From contig NZ_QXED01000002.1 in the NCBI RefSeq assembly GCF_003583365.1, forward strand, positions 930,001 to 994,000: DNA of 64,000 nucleotides. Reading direction: 5' to 3'. Below are positions 18,958-27,863 of this stretch, piece by piece. Within the stretch, counting starts at the first letter, position 1. Every line of letters starts with the position of its first letter. A program made the translations under genes and the position numbers. Under the pieces are notes generated by a model that worked only from the letters and a program-made list of their open reading frames with translations, searched no databases and was not told where the DNA came from. The stretch comes from Fibrisoma montanum (GTDB lineage: Bacteria; Bacteroidota; Bacteroidia; Cytophagales; Spirosomataceae).

Positions 18958-19836
18958 CTACCGGGATACGCCATCCCCATAGGCAGGCTGTGTCCGTCGG
19001 GTAGTTTCGCCGTCGTAAGCAGGTTCAATAGTTTTGTAGGCAGCACTCGTTGTGGCTGCCAGACCGGGTTGGTAGCCTTCAATGGCGCTCAGCTTCGTAG
19101 CCAGCTGGCTAAGCATCACGCCGTAAATAACCTTTGACGTAATGTCGGCAACCGTGAAGCAGATTTGCCGGATCACCATACCGTCTGCCGTTGGCGAAAG
19201 CCAGGGCATGGCGTAGGCAATCGGGTAAAGTGTCCAGGACAGGATCAGCAGCCAGAAAATAGCCCGGGCGTGGCTACCCGTGTCGCCGGGCATGGTCTGG
19301 GCCGCCCGGAAAATGCTTGTTCCGACGAGGTAGCAGATGTAGATCATAAACACGGTGCTGACAGCCCCCCAGATGTGCATAGTGGCAATGTCGGTCGTTT
19401 CGTAGAACTGACCCACGTAGCCGGTGTAGATCATCAGCAGCCCGGCCACCACGAACCCGATAAAGGTCCGGCGAAACTGCCGGCCGGTGATGCCCAGCAC
19501 AACCAGCAGCTGGGTGAGCAGCATCGGTACGTCGATGGACCAGTTCACGTAGCGGTAGCCGTTCGAAAACGTAGTGGTTGAGGGGTTCCAGCGTTCGCCG
19601 TCCCACGTAAAGGCCTGCGACCAGTTGATCTGCTGATTGAGCAGAATGAGGGCGGCCGACACCATCACGACGGCCGACAGCGTGGACGAAAGCCGGTAGC
19701 GGGGGGAGCTTTCATTCGCGGTAGTCAGAAAGTACACCAGACCGGCCACCTGCGCCCCTACGCCCAGCGTTAAAATGTGGCGTACAACGTCGAATTGCAC
19801 GGACGTGTAGCTGAATAGATTCTCCATGTTTTCCAT
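18958..19836 (-). CDS. Sodium-pumping rhodopsin (NDQ type)
   Basis: Seven-helix retinal protein closely similar to KR2 of Krokinobacter (shared HILTLG, SAVVMVSA, TGYIGQFYE-like and SWTLYP segments). Helix C reads RYVNWSIDVPMLLTQ: Arg95 is followed by Asn98, Asp102 and Gln109, the N-D-Q triplet that defines light-driven Na+ pumps (D-T-D or D-T-E in proton pumps). The retinal lysine is Lys235 in VADITSKVIYGV, with the counter-ion partner Asp231. The 292-residue length is close to KR2, with a short extra C-terminal tail. It would export Na+ from the cell in light. No carotenoid or retinal biosynthesis gene (crt, blh) is in the window. Confidence 0.93.
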   Translation of the reverse strand: MENMENLFSYTSVQFDVVRHILTLGVGAQVAGLVYFLTTANESSPRYRLSSTLSAVVMVSAALILLNQQINWSQAFTWDGERWNPSTTTFSNGYRYVNWSIDVPMLLTQLLVVLGITGRQFRRTFIGFVVAGLLMIYTGYVGQFYETTDIATMHIWGAVSTVFMIYICYLVGTSIFRAAQTMPGDTGSHARAIFWLLILSWTLYPIAYAMPWLSPTADGMVIRQICFTVADITSKVIYGVMLSQLATKLSAIEGYQPGLAATTSAAYKTIEPAYDGETTRRTQPAYGDGVSR

Positions 19837-19884
19837 AACGTCACCGTTTAAAGTATGCCGGGATACTGTGGTTAAGAAACTGAA

Positions 19885-19915
19885 AAAGAAACCCCCTGTT
19901 CAGTGAGGGGGTTTT
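19885..19915 (-). terminator. Terminator of the LLM oxidoreductase gene
   Basis: Stem AAACCCCCT / AGGGGGTTT with an 8-base loop at 19889-19914. Read on the minus strand it is followed by a T-rich tract (TTTCTTTTT), so it ends the transcript from 20959 before the rhodopsin gene. Confidence 0.8.
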
Positions 19916-19990
19916 GTACGGAGATCAATTCTAACAGTTTTCTAAGCTGATAATCAGCTGGCGGAGGTCTTTTCAGCCATAGGTACCGAG

Positions 19991-20959
19991 TTAAGCGGTT
20001 TTCAGCAGTTCCGGCAGTACCGATTCGCCAAACGCATCAATGAACCGTTGCTGATCCCGGTTCACGTTGTGCAGCGTGAGCAGTTCAAACCCCAGATCGA
20101 GGTAGTCGGTCAGCCACGCCAGGTGCCGTGCCGGATCAGACGATACGTTGATCATCGATACGATCTCATCTTCGCTCACAAACTGACTGGCAGCATCAAA
20201 CTGATCGGGCATACGCAGTTCGGTCAGTACGTTATTGGGGAGGATGTTGACCCGCCACTGCTCATGGGCACCGTGCAGCGCGGCTTCATCGGTTTCGGCG
20301 TACGATAACTGCACTTTCAGATGCATCGGCTTGCCTTCGCCACCCCCGCGCCGGAAGGCCTCTACAACCTCCTGGAGCTTCTCAATGGGCTGCGAAATGG
20401 TCAGCAGCCCATCGGCCCACGAGCCGACCCACTCCGCCGTTTTAGCCGTAACGGCCGCGCCGAAAATCAGGGGTTTCACTGCCGGACGGGAATAGAGGAT
20501 AGCCTCCTCGACCGTAACCAGCCCTTTGTGGGTGACACATTCGCCGTTCCACAACGCCCGGATGATGTCGACGCATTCTTTCAGACGGGTGTTGCGGTCG
20601 GCTTTGGACGGCCACTTTTCGCCCGTTATGTGTTCGTTCAGGGTCTGCCCCGACCCGACGGCCAGCCAGAACCGCTCGGGAAACATGTCGGCCAGTGTGG
20701 CGGCCGCCTGGGCAATGATGGCAGGATGGTAGCGCTGCCCCGGTGCATTGACGACGCCAAACGTGAGCGACGTAGCCTGCATAGCGGCTCCCAGCCACGA
20801 CCAGGCAAATCCGCTTTCGCCCTGCTGGTTGGTCCATGGGTGAAAGTGGTCCGACGAAGAGCCGGCCGTAAAACCGGCCTGTTCAGCGAGTTGCACATTA
20901 GCCAGCAGGGTGCTGGGCTTGAACTGTTCGTGCGATGCGTGGTATCCGATCTTGATCAT
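19991..20959 (-). CDS. LLM-class flavin-dependent oxidoreductase (TIGR03885 type)
   Basis: Luciferase-like TIM-barrel oxidoreductase of 322 residues. It starts MIKIGYHASHEQFKPSTLL and has SSSDHFHPWTNQQGESGFAW, FGVVNAPGQRYHPAIIAQAA and FWLAVGSGQTLNEHITG, the pattern of the group often annotated as probable non-F420 flavinoid oxidoreductase. FMN rather than F420 is expected in this phylum. The substrate is unknown. It is 33 bases downstream of the GH13 gene on the same strand, and relatives of the two are often found together, so they probably form one operon. Confidence 0.85.
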   Translation of the reverse strand: MIKIGYHASHEQFKPSTLLANVQLAEQAGFTAGSSSDHFHPWTNQQGESGFAWSWLGAAMQATSLTFGVVNAPGQRYHPAIIAQAAATLADMFPERFWLAVGSGQTLNEHITGEKWPSKADRNTRLKECVDIIRALWNGECVTHKGLVTVEEAILYSRPAVKPLIFGAAVTAKTAEWVGSWADGLLTISQPIEKLQEVVEAFRRGGGEGKPMHLKVQLSYAETDEAALHGAHEQWRVNILPNNVLTELRMPDQFDAASQFVSEDEIVSMINVSSDPARHLAWLTDYLDLGFELLTLHNVNRDQQRFIDAFGESVLPELLKTA

Positions 20960-20992
20960 AAGTCGTTCGTAATGAAGTAACGTGAGCGGGTA

Positions 20993-22636
20993 TCAGGGCA
21001 GCAGATGGCTCAAATCCCCGGTGCGGAACCAGCGGTAGCCGTAGGCATCCAGCGTAATGCGATGCGTGCCCTTTTCGTCGGCTTCCTGTTCATAGTTGGC
21101 AATCAGATCGATCAGTTTATTTTCGCCGGGGGCCTTCAGGTTCAGCAGGACTTCGCGCGGCTTTTCGTCGAAGTTGTGCAGGATCAGCAGCGACTGACCC
21201 ATTCGGTTGTAGTGCATGACCAGGACCGGCGATACGTCGGTTTTCAGGATCTGCCAGTCGCCCCAGCCAATCTCCGGACATTCTTTCCGCAGGCGCATCA
21301 GGGCGGTCATCCAGTTGAGCAGCGAGTCGGGGTCACGGCGCTGGGCCTCCACGTTGACATGCTGATACGCGTACGGGCCTTCGTCGATCACGGGATGTAC
21401 GAGCTTGTCGGCGGCCGAAAAACCGGCCTGTGGGCTGTCGGTCCATTGCATGGGTGTCCGCACGGCTTCCCGTTCCGGCAGGCTGAGGTCGTCGCCCATG
21501 CCGATTTCGTCGCCGTAGCGGATCACGGGCGTACCGGGCAGCGAAAACATCAGGCTGTAGGCCAGTTCGGTCAGCTGCCGGCTGCCCAGCATCGGCGACA
21601 GCCGCCGACGGATGCCGCGGTGGTAGAGCTGCATGTTTTCGTCGGGGCCGAAGCGGTCGAACACCCGCTGGCGCTGCTCATCGGTCAGGCGGCCCAGATC
21701 GAGTTCGTCGTGGTTGCGCAGAAACTGCGCCCACTGCGCCATCTGGAAATCGATGCGGGTATCTTCCAGGGCCTTGACCAGTGGCTCAATGTCGGCCGTA
21801 GCCAGGGCATAGAACAGGTGCTGGTTAACGAAGAAGTTGAACATCAGATGGATGCCATTGCCTTCCTGGCCAAAGTACTGCGCGGTTTCTTTGGGTAGAA
21901 CGTTGGCTTCGCCGAGCAGGATCGCGTCGCCTTTCCGCCATTGCAGAAACCGGCGCATCTCCCGCAGGTAGTCAAACTTCATGGTCGATTCGGCCTTGCC
22001 GGGAGCCGGCGTTTCGAGGATGAACGGTACGGCATCCACCCGGAACCCGGCTACGCCCAGTTGCAGCCAGTAGCCCATAATCCGGCGGATTTCGGCCCGC
22101 ACGGCGTCGTTGTCCATGTTCAGGTCGGGCTGGTAATCGTAAAACCGGTGGAAATAATACGCTTTGGCTTTTTTGTCGTACGTCCAGGTGGATTTCTGAA
22201 CGCCGGGAAACACCATACCTTCGTCCCAGTCGGAGGGTTTTTTCTTAGACCAGATGTACCAGTCGTGGTGCATGGCATCGTCCGAGTTGCGGGCATCCTG
22301 AAACCACGGGTGCTGATCGGACGTGTGATTGACAACCAAGTCGATGATGACTTTAATGCCCCGCTTGTTGGCCTGGTGCATAAACTCAACGAAGTCGCCA
22401 CTGGAGCCGTGCCGGGGATCAACACCGTAGTAGTCGCGGATGTCGTAGCCGTTGTCCTTGTTCGGCGTGGGCTGAAACGGAGCCAGCCAGACCGTATCGA
22501 CGCCCAGGGCGTGGAGGTAATCGAGCCGACGGCAGAGGCCCTCAAAATCGCCGATTCCGTCGCCGTTGCCATCCATAAACGTTTCCAGGTCAAGGCTGTA
22601 GATGATGGCGTTCTTGTACCAGAGGTCTTCAATCAT
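20993..22636 (-). CDS. GH13 alpha-amylase family enzyme, trehalose-synthase-like
   Basis: A 547-residue (beta/alpha)8 glycosidase. The opening LWYKNAIIYSLDLETFMDGNGDGIGDF, shown here in part as YKNAIIYSLDLETF, resembles trehalose synthase (maltose to trehalose). Catalytic residues are visible: nucleophile Asp201 in GFRVDAVPF, acid/base Glu243 in LLGEANVL and Asp310 in FLRNHDELDL, the last two in the exact context of TreS. Other members of this subfamily act on sucrose or glucosylglycerate, so the substrate is not certain. No maltokinase domain is fused. It precedes the LLM oxidoreductase gene in a likely operon. Confidence 0.85.
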   Translation of the reverse strand: MIEDLWYKNAIIYSLDLETFMDGNGDGIGDFEGLCRRLDYLHALGVDTVWLAPFQPTPNKDNGYDIRDYYGVDPRHGSSGDFVEFMHQANKRGIKVIIDLVVNHTSDQHPWFQDARNSDDAMHHDWYIWSKKKPSDWDEGMVFPGVQKSTWTYDKKAKAYYFHRFYDYQPDLNMDNDAVRAEIRRIMGYWLQLGVAGFRVDAVPFILETPAPGKAESTMKFDYLREMRRFLQWRKGDAILLGEANVLPKETAQYFGQEGNGIHLMFNFFVNQHLFYALATADIEPLVKALEDTRIDFQMAQWAQFLRNHDELDLGRLTDEQRQRVFDRFGPDENMQLYHRGIRRRLSPMLGSRQLTELAYSLMFSLPGTPVIRYGDEIGMGDDLSLPEREAVRTPMQWTDSPQAGFSAADKLVHPVIDEGPYAYQHVNVEAQRRDPDSLLNWMTALMRLRKECPEIGWGDWQILKTDVSPVLVMHYNRMGQSLLILHNFDEKPREVLLNLKAPGENKLIDLIANYEQEADEKGTHRITLDAYGYRWFRTGDLSHLLP

Positions 22637-22884
22637 GGAAAATCGTTCGGTTTTGTAGTGAGTGCATTATCGTCTGAACTAATTCCGGCCGGCAGGGTAG
22701 GAGATTATTACGGAACGGCCGTTTTTTTGAGTCGCTACGCGTATAGAATGTCCATTACAAGGCGGATTGCTTTCCTGAAGTAAAAATGAACGGCTCATCA
22801 TGAGCTGTTAAAAATCAACCATTTACTAAAGTGATTCGGCTGCATCAGGGATAAATGGATACCTTCCTCCATCTATTCATCCCT

Positions 22885-24066
22885 ATGCCCATGAACCGTT
22901 CATACCTGACCACCCTGACACCGTTGCGGGGTGTTGCGGCCCTGCTGGTCGTTACGTTTCACTTCAACCTGCTGGTGATGCCGCTAATCGACCCCGCCAT
23001 TACGCAGTTGCATCGGCGCTGGTACCTGCTGGTCGACTTTTTCTTCATCCTGAGCGGCTTCATCATCACCTATGTGTACGGCGACTGGTTCGAGAACCGG
23101 GTGTCTACCGCATCATTCCGACGCTATATGGCGGCCCGATTTGCCCGTATTTACCCGCTTCATGTGATCACGCTCCTGTGGGTGGTTGGCATCTATATGC
23201 TGGTCGTACAGGTCTACCAGGTCAAACTGGGCCGCGTTGAACAGGGCGTGTTCGACGTATCGGCTATTCCGCTGCACGTGTTCATGCTGCATGGGTTTAT
23301 GGCGGTGGGATCGGGAACCTGGAACACCCCAACCTGGTCGATCGGCTGTGAGTGGCTGTTGTACCTGCTGTTCCCCCTGCTGATACTCGGCTTCCGTCGA
23401 CTGTCGGGCGCAGGCAGGTATGGGTTGCTGGGGGTTGTGCTGGCCTTATACGTGTACCTGACCCAGCCGGTCGAAAACCATGCCATGTACAAACCCTGGC
23501 TGTCCACGCTCACCAATACCATCGACGACCTGAGGTTTCCGGGTAGCTTTCTGCGGTGTTTTGCGGGCTTTTTGCTGGGTATGATTTGTCTGGAAGCATA
23601 CAGTCGCCAGTGGGGGCAGAACGTTTTAAGGCGAAGCGGGGTGTTTCTGGCGCTGGTGCTTGGCCTGGCGGTTGCCTTCCACTGGCAAGTACCCGATACG
23701 TTTACCATCTGGGCCTTCCCGTTGCTCATTCTGGGGGCCTGCTATAATGCCGGACGCGTGTCAAAACTCCTGAAAACCCGGCCGCTGCAACGACTGGGCG
23801 ACTGGTCTTATTCCATATACATGGTTCACATGCCCATTCTGTTCTCGTTTCTGGCGGTGCAGCTTATTACGGCCCCGGCCGACCAGAAACCCGCCGGGCC
23901 GGTAACTTACGGGCCGGCCGGACCGATTGCCTGCCTGGTTTACCTGCTGCTGGTCGTGCTTGTCGCGGCCCTTACGTATCGCTTTGTGGAAGTGCCAAGC
24001 CGACGCGTTCTTAACCGGGTACTGAAGGCGAAGCGAGCCGCCGAGCCGGAAATCAGTTTTTCCTGA
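22885..24066 (+). CDS. Acyltransferase 3 family membrane protein
   Basis: Integral membrane O-acyltransferase (OafA/NodX type) with about ten helices. It starts LTPLRGVAALLVVTFHF, with the conserved Arg and the catalytic-type His, and has FFFILSGFIITYVYGDWF and AARFARIYPLHVITLL, the standard motifs of the family. It would transfer an acyl group to a surface sugar; the target is unknown. ATG codons at 22855, 22885 and 22891 are all in frame; 22885 is taken as most likely because the family usually begins within ten residues of the LRG motif. Confidence 0.88.
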   Translation: MPMNRSYLTTLTPLRGVAALLVVTFHFNLLVMPLIDPAITQLHRRWYLLVDFFFILSGFIITYVYGDWFENRVSTASFRRYMAARFARIYPLHVITLLWVVGIYMLVVQVYQVKLGRVEQGVFDVSAIPLHVFMLHGFMAVGSGTWNTPTWSIGCEWLLYLLFPLLILGFRRLSGAGRYGLLGVVLALYVYLTQPVENHAMYKPWLSTLTNTIDDLRFPGSFLRCFAGFLLGMICLEAYSRQWGQNVLRRSGVFLALVLGLAVAFHWQVPDTFTIWAFPLLILGACYNAGRVSKLLKTRPLQRLGDWSYSIYMVHMPILFSFLAVQLITAPADQKPAGPVTYGPAGPIACLVYLLLVVLVAALTYRFVEVPSRRVLNRVLKAKRAAEPEISFS

Positions 24067-24219
24067 GAGGTGCGTCTCTGTTAAAAAATGTCAAAATGAA
24101 CCTGACGTTACAACCCGTCTAAACCGAAAACACTCAGGAAGTCTGTACGAAACGTCGACGCGTAGCAGGACGGCTTCCGGTCTGAACTTGTCTGTAATAA
24201 ACTTTAAACCTTTTTTTCG

Positions 24220-24849
24220 ATGAAACGCAACCATTATTCCCGGCGGGATTTTGCCTTTACAATCGGCGCGGGCAGCCTCGCGGCCGGGGCTCTACTGCTG
24301 CCGCAACAGGCTCTGGCCAACCCGATCGTTGACGACGCTAACATCAACCACATTGGTCCCAAGTCGGGCTTTACCCCGCAGATCGGTACGCTGATGTCCA
24401 TGCTGGACTGGGTGAGCGACTCGGTCATCAAGTATCATTCGAAGCTAAGCGTAGAGCAACTGGACTACGTGCACGATAAAGACTCGAACTCTATTGGCTC
24501 ATTAATCCTGCACGTAGCGGCTACCGAAGTGATTTATCAGGACATTACGTTTCATAACCTCAACGGGTTTTCAGAAGCCAATAAACCCAGATGGAACGTA
24601 GCCATGGAACTGGGCGACGACGCCAGGAAGCAGATCAAAGGAAATCCGCTGAGCTACTACAAGGATGCCATCGACGACGCCAGAGCCGTTACCAGGCGCG
24701 AGATGAAACAGCGGGACGATGCCTGGCTGCTCTCCGGCGAAACCAAAGAATGGAACTGGAATAACTATTGCAAGTGGTTTCACGTGACCGAGCACTACGC
24801 CAACCACCGGGGGCAGATGACCTGGTACGCGAAACGTATACCGAAATAA
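24220..24849 (+). CDS. DinB-fold protein with Tat signal
   Basis: A 209-residue protein. The N terminus has a twin-arginine signal (YSRRDFAFTIGAGSLAAGALLLP), so it is exported folded, probably with a bound metal. The rest is a DinB/DUF664 four-helix domain with His residues in the usual positions (GSLILHVAATEVIYQD, HVTEHYANHRGQMTWY). DinB proteins are often thiol-dependent transferases or of unknown role. The next gene, 8 bases downstream, encodes another DinB-fold protein without a signal. Substrate unknown. Confidence 0.82.
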   Translation: MKRNHYSRRDFAFTIGAGSLAAGALLLPQQALANPIVDDANINHIGPKSGFTPQIGTLMSMLDWVSDSVIKYHSKLSVEQLDYVHDKDSNSIGSLILHVAATEVIYQDITFHNLNGFSEANKPRWNVAMELGDDARKQIKGNPLSYYKDAIDDARAVTRREMKQRDDAWLLSGETKEWNWNNYCKWFHVTEHYANHRGQMTWYAKRIPK

Positions 24850-24857
24850 CCGAACCC

Positions 24858-25412
24858 ATGACCAATACCCATCAACTTCTTCAGCAGGTTGCCGTTGCCC
24901 GCCGGAATTACCTGACCAGTCTGGCTGGTATGGACGAATCGCAGGCCCAATGGAAACCCGCGCCCGATGCCTGGAATGCGGTCGAGATTACCGAACATTT
25001 GTTCTGGGCCGAGCAGGGCGGTATTCTGGGCATGTGGAAGACGCTGCTCAGTATCCGGGCCGGAACGGTTAGCTTCGAAGGCGCCAGCCCGAACGGCGGA
25101 CTACCGGTCGAAGACATTATCCGGCGCACGTGGCAGGAGAAAGAAATTGTGCCGCCCGTAGCCGCCCCGCGTATGGGCGGACCGCTGGGGTTCTGGGCCT
25201 CGGCGCTGGCCGGCCTGCAATCCACTCTGGAAGCGTTTGGCGAGTTGCTAACCGACGAAGACCTGTTGATCCAGGCTCACCCGCACCCCATTTCGGGACC
25301 GATGACCTTTGGGCAACGCCTGGAATTCCTGCGGTTTCATATTGACCGCCACCGGGGTCAGGTCGAGCGGCTAAACGATTCGTTTGCTGAATCAATAAGC
25401 GTATTGCGTTGA
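24858..25412 (+). CDS. DinB superfamily protein (cytosolic)
   Basis: A 184-residue DinB-fold protein with the motifs WKPAPDAWNAVEITEHLFWAE and LEFLRFHIDRHRGQVERL; the three histidines expected as metal ligands are His in TEHLFW, His in RFHIDRH and the second His there. It follows the Tat-targeted DinB gene by 8 bases and is probably co-transcribed. The ATG at 24858 starts MTNTHQLLQQ; a longer frame to 24768 overlaps the neighbour and is rejected. Confidence 0.82.
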   Translation: MTNTHQLLQQVAVARRNYLTSLAGMDESQAQWKPAPDAWNAVEITEHLFWAEQGGILGMWKTLLSIRAGTVSFEGASPNGGLPVEDIIRRTWQEKEIVPPVAAPRMGGPLGFWASALAGLQSTLEAFGELLTDEDLLIQAHPHPISGPMTFGQRLEFLRFHIDRHRGQVERLNDSFAESISVLR

Positions 25413-25493
25413 GTGTCTGTATCTTTATGGATGGATGCCAAAGCAGGGTTGATCAGAGGTAACCAGCGGTTCAGCAACAACTTTTTAGGCAAT

Positions 25494-25928
25494 ATGGAAA
25501 GCTTTACACCCAGGGAGCAGATCACAGACGTAGTAAACCGGCTGTTCGTGTACACAGACTATCAGGAGTGGCAAAAGATTCAGGACGACGTATTTTCGGA
25601 AAGCCTGTTTTTCGACATGTCGTCGCTGGGTGGTGAGTCGAAACAGATGACATCCAAGGCCGTATGCGACACCTGGCAACAGGGTTTTGTAGGGATCGAT
25701 GCCATTAATCACCTGGCCGGTAACTACCTCGTGCAGATCAATGGAACGGAAGCTGACGTATTCGCCTATGCTACCGCCACGCACTACAAAGAAGCCGCCA
25801 CGGCGGGCAAAACCCGGGAGTTTGTCGGAAGTTATGATCTGCACCTGATTCAGACCGAAAACGGCTGGCGGATTGATCGATTCAGGTATACCCTCAAATA
25901 CGCCAGCGGTAATCTTGACTTAAAATAA
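25494..25928 (+). CDS. NTF2-like (SnoaL-type) protein
   Basis: A 144-residue protein with the NTF2/SnoaL fold pattern: an N-terminal helix pair (ITDVVNRLFVYTDYQEWQKI), a D/F-rich strand (FSESLFFDMSSLGG) and a C-terminal sheet (SYDLHLIQTENGWRIDRFRY). Such domains bind small ligands or act as isomerases or hydroxylases; no specific residues decide here. The ATG at 25494 gives MESFTPREQI. A start at 25413 is in frame but would give an atypical N-terminal extension. Confidence 0.75.
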   Translation: MESFTPREQITDVVNRLFVYTDYQEWQKIQDDVFSESLFFDMSSLGGESKQMTSKAVCDTWQQGFVGIDAINHLAGNYLVQINGTEADVFAYATATHYKEAATAGKTREFVGSYDLHLIQTENGWRIDRFRYTLKYASGNLDLK

Positions 25929-25937
25929 AGCTTTCCT

Positions 25938-25990
25938 ACGTAGCAAACCGCCGTGGCTTGAGCAATACAAGCCACGGCGGTTTGCTACGT
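25938..25990. terminator. Long hairpin between convergent genes
   Basis: A perfect 23-bp stem (ACGTAGCAAACCGCCGTGGC and onward, 25938-25960 with 25968-25990) with a 7-base loop fills the 70 bases between two convergent genes. It probably terminates both, although a T tract is missing. Confidence 0.7.
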
Positions 25991-25998
25991 GTACGTTG

Positions 25999-26469
25999 TC
26001 AGGCCGTTTGAACAGAGGGATAAGCGCCCACAGGAGGGGGTGTCGGCTGGCTGGCGGCTGCCGCTGCTTTCAGCCGTTTGTGGTAAAACACGTAGGAACC
26101 GACACCAAGCAGTATGAAGATCAGCATGGGTGCCCACATGGCGAAGGGAATCCCGCTTTTGTAGATGGAATACGTAGCGCCAACCAGGTCAATGAACAAA
26201 CCGGCGTAGGCCCACTCCTTCAGCCGGGGGAAACCCGGCACCAGAATGGCCAGCACACCAAACAGTTTGGCCCAGCCCAGAAACGGAATCAGATAAGCCG
26301 GATAGCCCATGTCCTTAAAACCCTGTACGGCTTCGGGCGACACGAGAATGTCGGGAATAGCCGAGCCAAGCATGATGAACGAAAAGAGACCGGTGAAGAT
26401 CCAGTAGGCGATGGCTGTCGTTTTCGCGGATTTTGAAACGGGGTTTGCGGGTTGGTTTGGCGTTGTCAT
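25999..26469 (-). CDS. DoxX-like membrane protein
   Basis: A 156-residue protein with four helices in the DoxX/DoxD pattern: GLFSFIMLGSAIPDILVSPE, GYPAYLIPFLGWAKLFGVLA, WAYAGLFIDLVGATYS and MLIFILLGVGSYVFYHKR. Family members are linked to thiosulfate:quinone oxidoreductase or oxidative stress, but this short DoxX-like branch has no proven role. The C terminus is Ala/Pro-rich (AAAAASQPTPPPVGAYPS). Confidence 0.82.
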   Translation of the reverse strand: MTTPNQPANPVSKSAKTTAIAYWIFTGLFSFIMLGSAIPDILVSPEAVQGFKDMGYPAYLIPFLGWAKLFGVLAILVPGFPRLKEWAYAGLFIDLVGATYSIYKSGIPFAMWAPMLIFILLGVGSYVFYHKRLKAAAAASQPTPPPVGAYPSVQTA

Positions 26470-26569
26470 GTCGTATTGTTGTTTGGTGATCTACATGACA
26501 AATATACCCTGCGTTCCCGGCCTCGACGGGGGGTGAAAACGGCAATAATCGGGGCAATTGCGACAGGGT

Positions 26570-27766
26570 TTACCGCGTTGGCCAGACGCGGAATCCTTCG
26601 CCCGCCCGAAACTCTGACCGGTCGGCGGGTAGCTCCATAAACGCGTCTGCATCAAGCAGGTTGGCGAAGTCGGCCGAGCCGGAACCGGGCAGCGGATGCG
26701 CCATCATACGCCCGTCGGGTTCGGAGACCAGCCGGACCGGCAGAAAGTACGTCAGTGCCGGATCGAACAGAATCGTGCGGGTCAGTTGGGCGTAGTGCGG
26801 ACGGTCGGCCGGCAGACCCAGCGACGCCCGCAGAAACGGCAGCACGTAGCGGCAGGCGCAGAGCACGGTCGAAACGGGATTGCCGGGCAGGGCAAACACG
26901 GCCTGTCCGGCAGTGGTGGAGCCGAACCAGAGGGGTTTGCCCGGTCGCTGATCAACTTTGTGAAACTGTTTCTGAATGCCCAGCCGGGTCAGTACGTCCG
27001 GTACAAAGTCGGCTTTCCCGGCCGATACGCCCCCGCTGAGCAGCAGCAGGTCGTGGTTCGCCAGCAGATCGGTCAGCATATCTTCCAGCGCCAGCTCGTC
27101 GTCGGCGATGTGATGCAGCGTAGCCGTGATGCCCAGCGACAGCAGGGCTGCCCGGAGCATGTACGTATTCGACCGCCGGATCTGGTAGGGCAGTGGGGTT
27201 TCGGTCAGACCCACCAGTTCGTCGCCGGTCGAGATCAGGGCAACGCGCGGCAGGGCCGACACAACAACCGACGCCCGGCCTACGGAAGCAGCTACGGCAA
27301 TTTCGGAGGGACTAAGCAGCATGCCGGCCGAGATCAGTTCGTCGCCCGCCCGGCGGTCGGTAGCGCGGTGATGCACGTTCTGGCCCGGTTGCAGATCATC
27401 AATGGTGATGGTAGCCTGGCCGTCGGCGATCGTCACATCTTCATAACGTACCACCGTATCGGTCTGAGCGGGCAGCATCGCCCCGGTCATCGCTTCCAGG
27501 CAGGCGGTCTGGTCGGTCAGGGTCTGCTGCGGTTGTCCGGCAAACTGCGCCCCGGCAATCCGGAACAGGCGGGCACCACCGGCGTATTGCTCGTACCGGA
27601 TGGCGATGCCGTCCATCGACACCCGATCAAAGGGGGGGAAGTCACGGTCGGCCAGGACCGGTTCCTGCAGCACACGACCGGTTGCCGCGGCCAGGGAGAC
27701 CGATTCAGTAGGTAATTGGAGCAGATGCTGCTGGGTGATAGCGAACGCTTCGGCGACGGAGAGCAT
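26570..27766 (-). CDS. moeA: Molybdopterin molybdenumtransferase MoeA
   Basis: Inserts molybdate into adenylylated molybdopterin in the last steps of molybdenum cofactor synthesis. The 398-residue product has the full MoeA layout: domain I (SVSLAAATGRVLQEPVLADR), PPFDRVSMDGIAIR, the domain III MogA-like part with RVALISTGDELV and LLLSGGVSAGKADFVPDVL, VFALPGNPVSTVLCA and the C-terminal domain IV. It is divergent from moaC-mobA with 97 bases between. No moaA, moaB, moaD or moaE is present here, so the remaining pathway genes must lie elsewhere. Confidence 0.95.
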   Translation of the reverse strand: MLSVAEAFAITQQHLLQLPTESVSLAAATGRVLQEPVLADRDFPPFDRVSMDGIAIRYEQYAGGARLFRIAGAQFAGQPQQTLTDQTACLEAMTGAMLPAQTDTVVRYEDVTIADGQATITIDDLQPGQNVHHRATDRRAGDELISAGMLLSPSEIAVAASVGRASVVVSALPRVALISTGDELVGLTETPLPYQIRRSNTYMLRAALLSLGITATLHHIADDELALEDMLTDLLANHDLLLLSGGVSAGKADFVPDVLTRLGIQKQFHKVDQRPGKPLWFGSTTAGQAVFALPGNPVSTVLCACRYVLPFLRASLGLPADRPHYAQLTRTILFDPALTYFLPVRLVSEPDGRMMAHPLPGSGSADFANLLDADAFMELPADRSEFRAGEGFRVWPTR

Positions 27767-27863
27767 ATCGGTATTGATTGTTGCGTGGGATTATTGAACT
27801 TTGAACGACTTTGCGGGCTGGATGTTCAAGATTCGGCCGCCATCTCCATGATTTAAAACGGAA

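Noticed and set aside
18958..19836. Rhodopsin as a proton pump
   Set aside because: The helix C triplet is N-D-Q and the rest follows KR2, so a sodium pump is the better call.
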